Positions 37,032 to 46,647 are shown, counted from the first letter of the stretch. The stretch is 64,000 bases of DNA from an uncultured Flavobacteriales bacterium (GCA_905479995.1 CAJQON010000013.1:112367-176366), one strand, 5' to 3'. Program-made: numbers and translations. Notes: generated by a model from the sequence alone, not told the origin.

Positions 37032-37184
37032 ATAATACATTAAAGGGTTAAAATTAGTGCTAATTAGCTCGCTCTTAATCACATCTAAATTGTCTTATTA
37101 ACAATCCATTTTTTATATCGAAAAATGTTCAAAACAAGTTATTAAAGTTTTCAACAAAGGCCTCGCATTTTTTAAGATTAGCAC

Positions 37185-37192
37185 TACTTTTG
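37185..37192 (+). promoter_or_regulatory. -7 element upstream of tktN
   Basis: TACTTTTG matches TAnnTTTG and lies about 44 bases before the ATG at 37237. No TTG stands at the expected spacing, so this is a half-supported promoter. Confidence 0.4.
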
Positions 37193-37236
37193 ACCACGAA
37201 TTTCAATCAGAAAATATCACTCTAAAAACAATAAAA

Positions 37237-38082
37237 ATGCCAACAATTAGTGAATTAGAAAAAACTGCTTCTCAAGTAAGAAGAGATATTGTACGAATGG
37301 TTAATGCCGTTAGCTCTGGCCACCCGGGCGGATCACTAGGTTGTGCTGACTACCTTGTTGCGTTGTATCAAGAAATAATGAAACACAATCCATCTAATTT
37401 CAATATGGATGGAACCAATGAAGATTTATTCTTTTTATCGAACGGACACATTTCTCCTGTACTTTATAGTACACTTGCAAGAACTGGATATTTTCCAGTA
37501 AGTGAGTTAAGCACTTTTAGAAAATTAAATACTCGTTTACAAGGTCACCCTACTACTCATGAAGGATTAGAAGGAATTAGAATTGCCAGTGGATCATTGG
37601 GTCAAGGTTTATCGGTAGCAGTAGGTGCTGCTCAAACCAAAAAGTTAAACAATGATGATGGTATTGTTTATTCTTTACATGGTGATGGTGAAATTCAAGA
37701 AGGACAAATTTGGGAAGCAGCAATGTATGCAGCGCACAATAAAGTAGATAATATTATTTCTACTATAGATTATAACCACAAACAAATTGATGGTGACATT
37801 AGTGATGTTCTGGATTTGGGAGACATTCATGCAAAGTGGCAAGCTTTTGGATGGGATGTAATGGATATGAACGGAAACGATATGCAAAATGTAGTGGATA
37901 CTTTAAATGAAGCTAAATCACACTTAGGCAAAGGAAAACCCGTTATGATTATTATGAAAACCGAAATGGGACAAGGCGTTGATTATATGATGGGTACACA
38001 CAAGTGGCACGGTAATGCTCCTAATGATGAGCAATTGGCAGACGCTCTAAATCAACTAGAAGAAACTTTAGGTGATTATTAA
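37237..38082 (+). CDS. Transketolase N-terminal subunit
   Basis: 281 aa. It holds the thiamine pyrophosphate-binding half of transketolase: SSGHPGGSLGCADYLVALY, LSNGHISPVLYS, the GDGEIQEGQIWEAAMYA...NIISTIDYN Mg/TPP motif. The pyrimidine-binding and C-terminal domains are encoded separately at 39575-40522, the usual split form in many Bacteroidetes and archaea. It works in the non-oxidative pentose phosphate pathway. A 25-base-arm inverted repeat and a VWA gene intervene before the second half. Confidence 0.95.
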   Translation: MPTISELEKTASQVRRDIVRMVNAVSSGHPGGSLGCADYLVALYQEIMKHNPSNFNMDGTNEDLFFLSNGHISPVLYSTLARTGYFPVSELSTFRKLNTRLQGHPTTHEGLEGIRIASGSLGQGLSVAVGAAQTKKLNNDDGIVYSLHGDGEIQEGQIWEAAMYAAHNKVDNIISTIDYNHKQIDGDISDVLDLGDIHAKWQAFGWDVMDMNGNDMQNVVDTLNEAKSHLGKGKPVMIIMKTEMGQGVDYMMGTHKWHGNAPNDEQLADALNQLEETLGDY

Positions 38083-38093
38083 AATGGTATCTG

Positions 38094-38145
38094 GTGTTTT
38101 GTTTTTGGTGTATAGTTTAAAAACTATACACCAAAAACAAAACAC
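38094..38145. repeat. Perfect inverted repeat, 25-base arms
   Basis: 38094-38118 and 38121-38145 are exact reverse complements separated by two bases. The stem is AT-rich and includes GTGTATAGTTT; no U-run follows on either strand. The right arm shares a 12-base block (AAAAACAAAACA, 38133-38144) with an immediately following direct copy (38147-38158). It lies in the 83-base gap after tktN. Possible roles are mRNA end protection, an RNase III site, or a tiny palindromic insertion. Confidence 0.85.
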
Positions 38146-38165
38146 TAAAAACAAAACAATATAAA

Positions 38166-39545
38166 CTGAAAACAATAACAAACCATATTAAATTTTTACT
38201 CTTTGCTATAGTAATTCTATTAGGTACTACAAGCTATAGCCAAACAAAACAAAAAACAAGAATTTTGTTTGTGTTAGATGCTTCACAAAGCATGTTAGGC
38301 CAATGGGATAAAGAACAAAAAATGACTGTTGCTACTCGCCTCTTGAGTAACTTAATGGACAGCCTTACTCCTATAGAAAACTTAGAGGTGGCTTTGCGTG
38401 TTTACGGACATCAATATTCGGTTTCAGCAGGAAATAGAAGTTGTGAAGATACCAAACTTGAAGTGCCATTTGGACCCAACGGTTTTACAGATATTAAAAA
38501 GAAAATGACCTACCTTTATCCAAAAGGTACTACTCCTATTGCTTATTCATTGGAGCAAACCAAAAACGATTTCCCTGCTTGTGCCGATTGTAGAAACATA
38601 TTAATTTTAATTACCGATGGTATTGAGGAGTGTGATGGCGATCCTTGTGCTGTAGCAATGGCTCTAAGAAAAAACAATGTTTCACTCAAACCTTTTGTTA
38701 TAGGTATGGGATTGGATGTAGATATTATTGATGCTTTTACTTGTATTGGTACCTTTTACCCTACAACGGATCAGGCCTCGTTTGAGAATATTTTAAATGT
38801 TGTGATCTCACAAGCAATGAACAATACAACAGTTCAGGTAAACTTAATTGATGCCGATGGACAACCTTTGGAAACAGATGTAAATATGACTTTTTACGAC
38901 CATCATTCTAAAGCAATAATGTACAATTTTGTACACACTATAAATAACCGTGGTGTACCCGATACTATTCCTTTAGACCCTGTTTTAAAATACGATTTAC
39001 AAGTACACACAATTCCTCAAGTTGGTAAAGACAGTATTTCCATTTATCCAGGCCGACATAATGTTATTGCTGTAGATGCTCCACAAGGAAAACTCAAATT
39101 AGAAATTAATGGAATCAACGAGTACGACCAGTTAAAATGCATTGTTCGCCAATCTGGCAAAATGAAAACCATACATGTTCAAGATTTTGAAGAACAAACA
39201 AAATATATTACCGGCAATTACGATCTAGAAATTCTTACCCTACCAAGAATGTATGTTAATGATGTAAACATTCGCCAAAGTCATACCACTAAAGTAATGA
39301 TACCCGAACCAGGCATCGCTACCTTTTACCTACCTAGCAAAGGAGTGGTAAGTATTTTTGAAATGGTAAACAACAAGTTAGAAAGAATTAGAGACGTTAA
39401 CCCCGATTATGACCAAGAAACCATAGTACTACAACCAGGAAAATACAAAGTAGTTTACCGAGGAGTTAACGTTAAACAAGTCATTTATACCAAAGAAAAA
39501 GAATTTACAGTAAAATCAGGATTATCAACTCAAGTCAGGTTTTAA
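38166..39545 (+). CDS. Secreted von Willebrand factor A domain protein with apparent CTG start
   Basis: About 459 aa if started at CTG 38166. No ATG, GTG or TTG stands at the right place, but the frame reads a good signal peptide ([25 protein letters not shown]). A later TTG (38265) would cut it off. The VWA domain has the MIDAS residues DASQS (in FVLDASQSM), the Thr in GTTPIAYSL and the Asp in LITDGIEE, plus paired cysteines (CADC, CDGDPC). The C-terminal half is beta-rich. It sits between the transketolase halves, 30 bases before tktC. Role unknown. Confidence 0.75.
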   Translation: MKTITNHIKFLLFAIVILLGTTSYSQTKQKTRILFVLDASQSMLGQWDKEQKMTVATRLLSNLMDSLTPIENLEVALRVYGHQYSVSAGNRSCEDTKLEVPFGPNGFTDIKKKMTYLYPKGTTPIAYSLEQTKNDFPACADCRNILILITDGIEECDGDPCAVAMALRKNNVSLKPFVIGMGLDVDIIDAFTCIGTFYPTTDQASFENILNVVISQAMNNTTVQVNLIDADGQPLETDVNMTFYDHHSKAIMYNFVHTINNRGVPDTIPLDPVLKYDLQVHTIPQVGKDSISIYPGRHNVIAVDAPQGKLKLEINGINEYDQLKCIVRQSGKMKTIHVQDFEEQTKYITGNYDLEILTLPRMYVNDVNIRQSHTTKVMIPEPGIATFYLPSKGVVSIFEMVNNKLERIRDVNPDYDQETIVLQPGKYKVVYRGVNVKQVIYTKEKEFTVKSGLSTQVRF

Positions 39546-39574
39546 CGGCATTACCTGCACTAATTAATTATAGT

Positions 39575-40522
39575 ATGAAAAAATACACTTACACAGAAAA
39601 AAAAGATACTCGATCAGGTTTTGGTGATGGACTTACCGAATTGGGTAGAGAAAATGAAAATGTAGTTGCACTTTGTGCAGATTTAACGGGTTCATTAAAA
39701 ATGAATGCCTTTGAAGATGAAAATCCAGATCGGTTTTTTCAAGTTGGTATTGCCGAAGCAAACATGATAAGCATGGCTGCCGGAATGACCATTGGTGGTA
39801 AAATTCCTTTTACAGGAACCTTTGCAAACTTTTCTACCAGTAGAGTTTATGATCAAATAAGACAATCGGTAGCTTATTCAGGGAAAAACGTTAAAATTTG
39901 TGCTTCGCATGCTGGTTTAACGCTAGGTGAGGATGGTGCAACCCACCAAGTATTAGAAGACATTGGTATGATGAAAATGCTTCCTGGAATGACAGTTATT
40001 AATCCATGTGATTACAATCAAACCAAAGCTGCCACCAAAGCTATTGCTGATCATGTTGGACCAGTTTACTTAAGATTTGGAAGACCAAAAGTTCCCGTTT
40101 TTATGAACGAACCTTTTGTAATTGGAAAAGCCATTTCTTTACAAGAAGGTGCCGATGTAAGTATTTTTGCTACAGGTCACCTTGTTTGGGAAGCGTTGCA
40201 AGCTTGCGAAGAACTAGCTGCCGAAGGCATCCATGCTAATGTAATTAACATCCACACCATTAAACCTCTTGACAACAAAGCAATTTTAGCATCTGCTGCA
40301 AAAACAAAATGTATTGTTACTGCTGAAGAACACATGATTAATGGAGGTTTAGGAGACAGTATTGCTCAAGTAATTAGCCAAAACAACCCTATGCCAATAG
40401 AGTATGTTGGAGTTAATGATACTTTTGGCGAAAGCGCTACTCCAGACCAATTGATGGAAAAATATGGTTTAAATGCTGCTGCAATTGTTAGCGCTGCAAA
40501 AAAATCCATTTCAAGAAAATAA
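39575..40522 (+). CDS. Transketolase C-terminal subunit
   Basis: 315 aa with the pyrimidine-binding domain ([43 protein letters not shown]) and transketolase C-terminal domain ([26 protein letters not shown]). Catalytic Glu in IAEAN is intact. It pairs with the product of 37237-38082. The two halves are not adjacent here: a VWA gene lies between. A strong terminator follows at 40543-40576. Confidence 0.95.
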   Translation: MKKYTYTEKKDTRSGFGDGLTELGRENENVVALCADLTGSLKMNAFEDENPDRFFQVGIAEANMISMAAGMTIGGKIPFTGTFANFSTSRVYDQIRQSVAYSGKNVKICASHAGLTLGEDGATHQVLEDIGMMKMLPGMTVINPCDYNQTKAATKAIADHVGPVYLRFGRPKVPVFMNEPFVIGKAISLQEGADVSIFATGHLVWEALQACEELAAEGIHANVINIHTIKPLDNKAILASAAKTKCIVTAEEHMINGGLGDSIAQVISQNNPMPIEYVGVNDTFGESATPDQLMEKYGLNAAAIVSAAKKSISRK

Positions 40523-40542
40523 AATTTATCAAAAAATTAAAC

Positions 40543-40576
40543 AAAAGGTTGTTGCGCAAGTAACAACCTTTTTTTG
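40543..40576 (+). terminator. Terminator of the transketolase operon
   Basis: Perfect 11-base arms (40543-40553 and 40562-40572), loop GCGCAAGT, followed by TTTTG. It is 20 bases after the tktC stop. Confidence 0.85.
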
Positions 40577-40587
40577 TTTTGATGTTG

Positions 40588-40595
40588 TACCTTTG
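40588..40595 (+). promoter_or_regulatory. -7 element of the rRNA methyltransferase gene
   Basis: TACCTTTG fits TAnnTTTG; the ATG is at 40600, four bases later, so the transcript would be leaderless. No TTG at the usual distance was found because the tktC terminator occupies that place. Confidence 0.5.
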
Positions 40596-40599
40596 CTCT

Positions 40600-41775
40600 A
40601 TGAGTTCGAACGATAGAAAAAAGAAAATACTAGCCAAAACATCTTTCGGTTTAGAAGAAGTTTTAGCAGAAGAGTTAAGACAATTAGACATTAGCCAAAT
40701 AGAAGTAGGCAATAGAGCCGTTACTTTTTATGCCGATAAGGAAGAACTCTATAAAGCCAACATTTGGCTAAGAAGTGCCAACCGTTTATTACTTCCATTT
40801 AAGGAGTTTACCATTAAAAACGATCAAGATTTATACAATCAAATTAAAAACATTCCTTGGGAAGACCTATTTAATGTTGATCAATCTTTTGCAATAGACT
40901 CTACTGTTTTTTCCGAACTATTTAACCATACTAAATATGCTGCTTTAAAAGCCAAAGATGCCATTGCCGACAGATTTAGAGATAAATTTGATAAACGACC
41001 AGATGTAGATACAGAAAATCCAGACATTAGAATTAACCTACACATTAATGCAGACAACAGATGTACCGTTAGTTTAGATAGCTCTGGAGATCCTTTATTT
41101 AAAAGAGGTTATAGAGAAAGTAGAAGCATGGCTCCTATTAAGGAAGATTTGGCTGCTGGTCTTATCCTATTATCAGGTTGGGACAAAAACTCCAATTTTA
41201 TTGATCTGTTTTGTGGATCAGGAACCATATTAATAGAAGCAGCTATGATAGCCTGCAATATACCACCCAATATTAATAGAGCGGTTTTTGGTTTTATGAA
41301 TTGGAAAACTTACGATGAAGAGTTATTTGACAGAGTTGTGGATGAAGCCCTAGATGAAGAGATAGATTTTAAGTTTAAAATTATTGGTATTGATAACGAT
41401 GGCCGTGTAATGGGAATGAGTAGAGCCAACATTGAAGCTGCTGGTTTAACTGATAAAATTGAACTCCACAAAAAAGATTTTAAAGATTTTGCTGCGCCAG
41501 AATACAAAGGAATTATTGTTTGTAATCCTCCATACGGAGAACGTATTGGAGAAAACGTTGATGATTTATATACCGAGTTTGGCGACAATTTAAAAACGCA
41601 ATACGATGGCTGGAACGCTTGGCTAATTAGCTCTAATATGGGCGCACTTAAAAAGGTAGGATTAAGACCTTCACGAAAAATAAAAGTTTTTAATGGAAGT
41701 CTAGAATGCCGTTTTATGAAATACGAAATGTATAAAGGCACAAAAAAAATACACAAGCTAAAACCAGTTGATTAA
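40600..41775 (+). CDS. THUMP-domain 23S rRNA guanine-N2 methyltransferase (RlmL-like)
   Basis: 391 aa from ATG 40600. An N-terminal THUMP-type region (KTSFGLEEVLAEEL...ANIWLRSANRLLLPF) is followed by the class I methyltransferase domain with FIDLFCGSGTILIEAA (SAM binding) and the catalytic NPPYGER. These match RlmL/Ypsc, which methylates a 23S rRNA guanine in the peptidyl-transferase region; the site is inferred. Stop overlaps the TTG of the next ORF by eight bases. Confidence 0.9.
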   Translation: MSSNDRKKKILAKTSFGLEEVLAEELRQLDISQIEVGNRAVTFYADKEELYKANIWLRSANRLLLPFKEFTIKNDQDLYNQIKNIPWEDLFNVDQSFAIDSTVFSELFNHTKYAALKAKDAIADRFRDKFDKRPDVDTENPDIRINLHINADNRCTVSLDSSGDPLFKRGYRESRSMAPIKEDLAAGLILLSGWDKNSNFIDLFCGSGTILIEAAMIACNIPPNINRAVFGFMNWKTYDEELFDRVVDEALDEEIDFKFKIIGIDNDGRVMGMSRANIEAAGLTDKIELHKKDFKDFAAPEYKGIIVCNPPYGERIGENVDDLYTEFGDNLKTQYDGWNAWLISSNMGALKKVGLRPSRKIKVFNGSLECRFMKYEMYKGTKKIHKLKPVD

Positions 41776-42148
41776 GAAAGATTACATACAACGCTATGTA
41801 GATGAGTTGGCAAAAATGATTGCCAAAATGCTTCAATTGAAAGAAGCAAACCAGCCAAAAATGGCAAACAATGAGCTTGATGATTTTGGAAATAGATTTT
41901 TAGGAATTGACCTGAATGAATTAATTAAGCTAGAACCTAACACAGTTATTAATCATCTTGTTTCAACTGAAAATTTTGAACTGATTCATTTTAAAATTTT
42001 AGAAGATTTACTTTTTCATAAATACCTCCTAAATCTTGAAAACAGTAATTTAAAATCGATAACATTCAAAGTTTTAAACTACCAATTACGTTCAGACAAA
42101 GATTTTAACATGGAGAGGAATAACCGTATAAAACAACTTGTTTTATAA
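41768..42148 (+). CDS. Conserved-looking helical protein, function unknown
   Basis: 126 aa from TTG 41768. The N-terminus (KDYIQRYVDELAKMIAKMLQLKE) is an amphipathic helix resembling the start of DUF6483-type proteins, but similarity is weak. The rest is predominantly helical and Leu/Asn-rich, with no signal or transmembrane segment. Overlaps the methyltransferase gene and is probably co-transcribed with it. Confidence 0.5.
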   Translation: MIKKDYIQRYVDELAKMIAKMLQLKEANQPKMANNELDDFGNRFLGIDLNELIKLEPNTVINHLVSTENFELIHFKILEDLLFHKYLLNLENSNLKSITFKVLNYQLRSDKDFNMERNNRIKQLVL

Positions 42149-42250
42149 GTAATTATTTTACGCAACCTAAATGCGTAATATCCGTCTAGAAATTGAACAA
42201 TTTGTTTTATTTATAAACTGTCACCCTTTACCGAACTAAAATAACCCCTA

Positions 42251-44581
42251 ATGACCAAATCTACCCTAATTACCCTATGCCTAATTATATTTTCTAGCTT
42301 CTTATTTGGCCAACGTAGACTACTTATTCTAGATTTCAATAATTCATTTACTAGCGATTGGACTGTAAATGCTAGTCGGATCAAATCTGATTTGTTTGCT
42401 ACAGCCAGTCTTGCCACTAGGACTAATTTAATGCCCAACACCATAAGTAACTCTCAATATGATAGAGTTTTTATGTTTGGAGACATGGGCGTTCCATCAG
42501 CTACCAACTTAAACCCCATTGTCGCATTTATGAATGGTGGGGGAGCTGTTTACGTTCAATCGGAAGGAAGTTGTTGCAACAACCAAGCTACTTACGTTGA
42601 CTCCTTAATTAACCTCACTGTATTAGGTGGAAATTCTATTACACACAGCACAATAAAAAATGGTATCTACCAATATAGTACAGGTTCTGGATTAATGTGT
42701 ACCCCTTTTTCAGCTCATGGAGACACATTAAGAACTTTTACAGGAGTTTCTCCTGCCAATGTTTTATTTGAAGTAAATAATGTATGTCCAGGAAATATGA
42801 ATATCGGAGATGTTGTTGCAGTTCAATTTGCTGCCTGCGATTTAATTTCGGGAAAGGGAGCACTAGTCTCATGTGGAGATTTCAATATTTTCCCTGTAAA
42901 TAGTTCTTGCACATACTCAGGAGCTTTCGGTTTTTCTAACAATAATTTGGTAATAGAATTAATTTCAGATGTAATGGATAGTTTGCCATCGTGTGCTCGC
43001 ATAAGTACTGCATCACCAATTGTGACTCCTTTACAAAATAACACTATTTGTGTTGGAACTTTAGTTCCAACAAGTACTTTTATCAGCAATCCAACCGGAG
43101 GAACAATGACTTGGACCAACTCCAATACAGCCATTGGATTAGCTGCCTCTGGAACCGGAAATACGCCAGCTTTTACGGCTACCAATACCACAAACGGAAC
43201 TATAACGGCTACCATTTCTGCCACATCCACTTTAGGAGGCTGTTCAGGACCACCTTCAACTTACACCATATCAGTTAATCCAACACCAACAATTAGTGGT
43301 TTGCGAAACCTGAACTTTTGCAACGGAGATAATGTCCCTGCCAGCAATTTTATCAGCAATCCAGCTGGAGGAATAATTACTTGGACCAACTCCAATACAG
43401 CAATTGGATTAGCTGCCTCTGGAACCGGAAATACGCCAGCTTTTACGGCTACCAATACCACAAACGGAACTATAACGGCTACCATTTCTGTCACATCCAC
43501 TTTAGGAGGCTGTTCAGGACCACCTTCAACTTACACCATATCAGTTAATCCAACACCAACAATTAGTGGTTTGCAAAACCTGAACTTTTGCAACGGAGAT
43601 AATGTCCCTGCCAGCAATTTTATCAGCAATCCAGCTGGAGGAACAATTACTTGGAACAACTCCAATACAGCCATTGGATTAGCTGCCTCTGGAACCGGAA
43701 ATACGCCAGCTTTTACGGCTACTAATACCACAAACGGAACACTTACGGCTACCATTTCTGTTACATCCACTTTAAGTGGTTGCTCAGGACCACCTACAAC
43801 TTATTCCATTGAAATAGATTCCGACAGCCTTAATGTTGGCATAGGAAGTCACATTTGTTTGGGTGATCCTCTTACTCTAACTGCCACAAACAGCGGTTCG
43901 GGTGTAATTACTTGGTACAGTGATTTAACTGGAACATCTGTAATTGGAACAGGTAATCCGTTCACACCAACCATTACCAATCCGGGGACTTATACCTATT
44001 ACGTGAATGAAGTTGGAGGCTGTGCAACAGAATTGGATTCTGTAACAATTATTGCAAGTGAGATTTCTGCCCAAATCAATCCCACTCCAACATCAGGAAC
44101 ACTTCCTTTAAATGTGTTTTTTGGAAACGGAAGCACTACAGCTTCAAACATAACATATTCTTGGATTTTTGGAACTGGAGATACCAGCAACACTTTTACT
44201 CCTAGCTATACCTATCATAATGAGGGAAATTATATTGTCACCTTAGTGGTAACAGATGGGTTTTGCGTTGATACCGCCCAAATCACAATAGAAGTGTTTA
44301 AGGCTTCTGTACTCATCGTTCCAACTGTGTTTAGTCCTAATGGGGATGGACAAAATGATGAGTTTAAATTTATTGAACAAAACATTATATCCATTACTGC
44401 AGAAATTTACAACCGATGGGGAAAACAGCTTTTTTTATGGAATGAGATAAATAACGGTTGGGATGGTAAAACTAGAAACGGAAAAAATGCTCCTGATGGA
44501 ACGTATTTCTATATTGTTAAGGCAATCGACAAAGATAAAAAGGAATACCTAAAAAAAGGTTCATTCAGTTTAATGCGATAA
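42251..44581 (+). CDS. Large secreted protein with T9SS type B sorting domain and three near-identical repeats
   Basis: 776 aa. Signal peptide (MTKSTLITLCLIIFSSFLFGQ). Residues 22-255 form a domain starting RRLLILDFNNS. Residues ~258-520 hold three 90-residue repeats (core SNTAIGLAASGTGNTPAF and GCSGPP.TY). A PKD domain follows (~620-690) and the last ~90 residues are a CHU_C/type B sorting domain (VPTVFSPNGDGQNDEF...IYNRWGKQLF...WDGKTRNGKNAPDGTYFYIV). It is exported by T9SS and likely bound to the cell surface through PorP/SprF-type proteins. Role may be adhesion. Confidence 0.88.
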   Translation: MTKSTLITLCLIIFSSFLFGQRRLLILDFNNSFTSDWTVNASRIKSDLFATASLATRTNLMPNTISNSQYDRVFMFGDMGVPSATNLNPIVAFMNGGGAVYVQSEGSCCNNQATYVDSLINLTVLGGNSITHSTIKNGIYQYSTGSGLMCTPFSAHGDTLRTFTGVSPANVLFEVNNVCPGNMNIGDVVAVQFAACDLISGKGALVSCGDFNIFPVNSSCTYSGAFGFSNNNLVIELISDVMDSLPSCARISTASPIVTPLQNNTICVGTLVPTSTFISNPTGGTMTWTNSNTAIGLAASGTGNTPAFTATNTTNGTITATISATSTLGGCSGPPSTYTISVNPTPTISGLRNLNFCNGDNVPASNFISNPAGGIITWTNSNTAIGLAASGTGNTPAFTATNTTNGTITATISVTSTLGGCSGPPSTYTISVNPTPTISGLQNLNFCNGDNVPASNFISNPAGGTITWNNSNTAIGLAASGTGNTPAFTATNTTNGTLTATISVTSTLSGCSGPPTTYSIEIDSDSLNVGIGSHICLGDPLTLTATNSGSGVITWYSDLTGTSVIGTGNPFTPTITNPGTYTYYVNEVGGCATELDSVTIIASEISAQINPTPTSGTLPLNVFFGNGSTTASNITYSWIFGTGDTSNTFTPSYTYHNEGNYIVTLVVTDGFCVDTAQITIEVFKASVLIVPTVFSPNGDGQNDEFKFIEQNIISITAEIYNRWGKQLFLWNEINNGWDGKTRNGKNAPDGTYFYIVKAIDKDKKEYLKKGSFSLMR
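43026..43820 (+). repeat. Tandem 270-bp coding repeats, three copies
   Basis: The 23-base core tctggaaccggaaatacgcc begins at about 43148, 43418 and 43688, so the period is exactly 270 bases (90 codons). Copies 2 and 3 are nearly identical in DNA, copy 1 is more diverged at its 5' end. Recent duplication is therefore likely and the copy number may be unstable. Confidence 0.9.
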
Positions 44582-44614
44582 AAAAAAAGCCACGATAAAT
44601 CGGGGCTTTTTTTT
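44581..44614. terminator. Bidirectional terminator between convergent genes
   Basis: AAAAAAAAGCC and GGCTTTTTTTT pair as a stem around a short loop (ACGATAAATCGG). It gives a U-run on both strands and serves the T9SS gene (+) and the helicase gene (-). Confidence 0.85.
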
Positions 44615-44627
44615 ATTGTTAAACGAA

Positions 44628-46460
44628 TTAGTTTCGTCTTCTTCTTTCTTTAAAGTTTCGGTTTCCACCTCCAGAACCTCCATCAGAACTTCTTCGGTTT
44701 CCACCTCCGTTTCCTCCGCCATTGCCGTAACTTCTTCGGTTTCCACCACCTCCGCCATTTCTATTTCCTCCGCTTCGGCCTCCGCCTCCGCCACCTCTCG
44801 GTCTATCTCCACCACCTCGTGGTCGTTCGTTAGAAAATTCAACTCTTACATCTCTGTTTTCGATGTTCTTTCCGTTCATTTCAGAAATTAAGGTCTCACC
44901 AATTCCATCATCAACACCTAAAAATGCAAAGCTATCAAACAAGTCAATTTTACCAACTGATCCACCATCAATTCCAGATTGATTACAGATAAAGCCTAAC
45001 AATTGACCTTTATTTTCAAAGCCATCCATTTTACCAACATTAATAAATACTCTGTTGGCACTTGGCTCTCCACCTCTGCTTCTATCTCCTCTTTCTCTTC
45101 TACCATCGCTATCTCTTCCTTTTCTTACTTTACTTGGATCAACATTAATGTCGCTCGCTTTTTCGTAAGATTTTAAGAAACGGTTAAATTCAACAGATAC
45201 AAAACGCTCAATTAATTCTTCTTTCGTAAAATCGGTTAAGCTCTCATGTATTTTGGCAACAAATGGTGCAATACCCTTTTCATTTACTTCTACATCTTTA
45301 ACATTCTGGATCATTTTCATCAGTTGCATTCCACAAATATCATCACCAGAAGGAGCTTTTACTAACTCTAGTTTTTTACCTATTTGCTTTTCAACCAATC
45401 TAATTTTTCCGCTTTTTGATGGAGCAATTAATGCTATAGAAACACCTGATTTTCCAGCCCTGGCAGTTCTACCACTTCGGTGTGTGTAGCTTTCAATTTC
45501 GTCTGGTAAATCAAAATGGAATACGTGGGTTACATCGTTTACATCAATCCCTCTTGCTGCAACATCAGTAGCAACTAAAACTTGAATGTTTCCTTTTCTA
45601 AATTTCCCCATAACGCTATCTCTTTGCGCTTGAGATAAATCTCCGTGTAATGCATCAGCACTATAACCATCATTCATTAATTTATCAGCAACTTCTTTAG
45701 TATCTCTTCTTGTTCTACAAAAAACAATACCAAACATTCCAGGTGAAAAATCAATAAATCTTCTTAATGCATAATATTTGTCTCTACCTTGAACTAAACA
45801 GTATTTATGGTCAATATTAGCAGCACTACTGTTTTTTGTTCCTACTGTAATTTTAAAAGGATCAGTCATATAGTTATTTGCTATACGCTCTACCTCTTTA
45901 GGCATAGTTGCAGAAAACAACCAAGTTCTTTTATCATCTGGTGTTGAAGAAAGTATTTCGTTAATATCTTCTTTAAAACCCATGTTCAACATTTCATCTG
46001 CTTCATCTAAGATTACTCTTCTAACTCCGTCAAATTTTAATGCTCTTCTGTTAATTAAATCAATTGTTCTACCTGGAGTTCCAACAATAATATTAGCTCC
46101 TTTTTTAATGTCTCTAATTTGATCAGAGATACTTGCACCACCATAAACAGCAGTAACTTTTACACCATCGCTATATTTAGAATAGGATTTTAATTCTTTG
46201 GCAATTTGTAAACACAATTCACGTGTTGGACAAAGTATTAAACCTTGTATTGCTCTGTAGTCAACATCAATTTGCTCGATAAGTGGCAAACCAAATGCAG
46301 CCGTTTTACCTGTTCCGGTTTGTGCTAAACCTACGTAATCTCTGTCCGAGCTTAATAAAACTGGTACAGATTTTTCTTGTATTTCTGAAGGTTTTTCAAA
46401 ACCTATTTCAGAAATTGCTTTAAGTACATCAGTACTTAAGCCTAATTCTTCAAATGTCAT
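44628..46460 (-). CDS. DEAD-box RNA helicase with RNA-binding domain and RG-rich tail
   Basis: 610 aa. All helicase motifs are seen: Q motif FEKPSEIQEKSVP, AQTGTGKT, PTRELCLQ, DEAD, SAT, RGIDVNDVTH and HRSGRTARAG. A DbpA-type RNA-binding domain follows (RVFINVGKMDGFENKGQLLGFICNQSGI). The last ~60 residues are a disordered Gly/Arg/Asn-rich tail (RGGG, GNRN), which may bind RNA or promote condensates. It is of the CsdA/DeaD kind that supports ribosome assembly and cold growth. A ~100-base leader with three hairpins precedes it. Confidence 0.94.
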   Translation of the reverse strand: MTFEELGLSTDVLKAISEIGFEKPSEIQEKSVPVLLSSDRDYVGLAQTGTGKTAAFGLPLIEQIDVDYRAIQGLILCPTRELCLQIAKELKSYSKYSDGVKVTAVYGGASISDQIRDIKKGANIIVGTPGRTIDLINRRALKFDGVRRVILDEADEMLNMGFKEDINEILSSTPDDKRTWLFSATMPKEVERIANNYMTDPFKITVGTKNSSAANIDHKYCLVQGRDKYYALRRFIDFSPGMFGIVFCRTRRDTKEVADKLMNDGYSADALHGDLSQAQRDSVMGKFRKGNIQVLVATDVAARGIDVNDVTHVFHFDLPDEIESYTHRSGRTARAGKSGVSIALIAPSKSGKIRLVEKQIGKKLELVKAPSGDDICGMQLMKMIQNVKDVEVNEKGIAPFVAKIHESLTDFTKEELIERFVSVEFNRFLKSYEKASDINVDPSKVRKGRDSDGRRERGDRSRGGEPSANRVFINVGKMDGFENKGQLLGFICNQSGIDGGSVGKIDLFDSFAFLGVDDGIGETLISEMNGKNIENRDVRVEFSNERPRGGGDRPRGGGGGGRSGGNRNGGGGGNRRSYGNGGGNGGGNRRSSDGGSGGGNRNFKERRRRN

Positions 46461-46580
46461 ATAAATTATTTATACCGAATCGGTATTTACTCAGCGGGAC
46501 TTGTTCGCTATTTTAGGAGTAACCAATTCTGGTTGTTTGTGCTACCTTTTTTTAAAGTAGCGGATGCAAAGTTGACAATT
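46461..46580 (-). promoter_or_regulatory. Structured 5' leader of the DEAD-box helicase gene
   Basis: On the minus strand, CAACTTTG (7 of 8 to the -7 consensus) precedes about 100 bases with three stem-loops: an eight-base stem around AAAAA (GCTAC.../...GTAGC), an AACCA/TGGTT stem, and ATACCGA T TCGGTAT just before the ATG. Cold-shock helicase genes often have regulated structured leaders; this is an inference by analogy. Confidence 0.45.
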
Positions 46581-46647
46581 ATATTTGGAATAAAAAAATA
46601 TATGCATTTTTAAGCCCTTGAAAACACTAGCCTTCAAACAAAAATCA

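Noticed and set aside
38094..38145. Palindrome as terminator of tktN
   Set aside because: No U-run follows on either strand and the stem is AT-rich.
42823..43770. Minus-strand open frames of 79-135 codons across the 270-base repeats
   Set aside because: They lie antisense to the repeats of a clear T9SS protein and repeat with its period; composition is that of a shadow frame.
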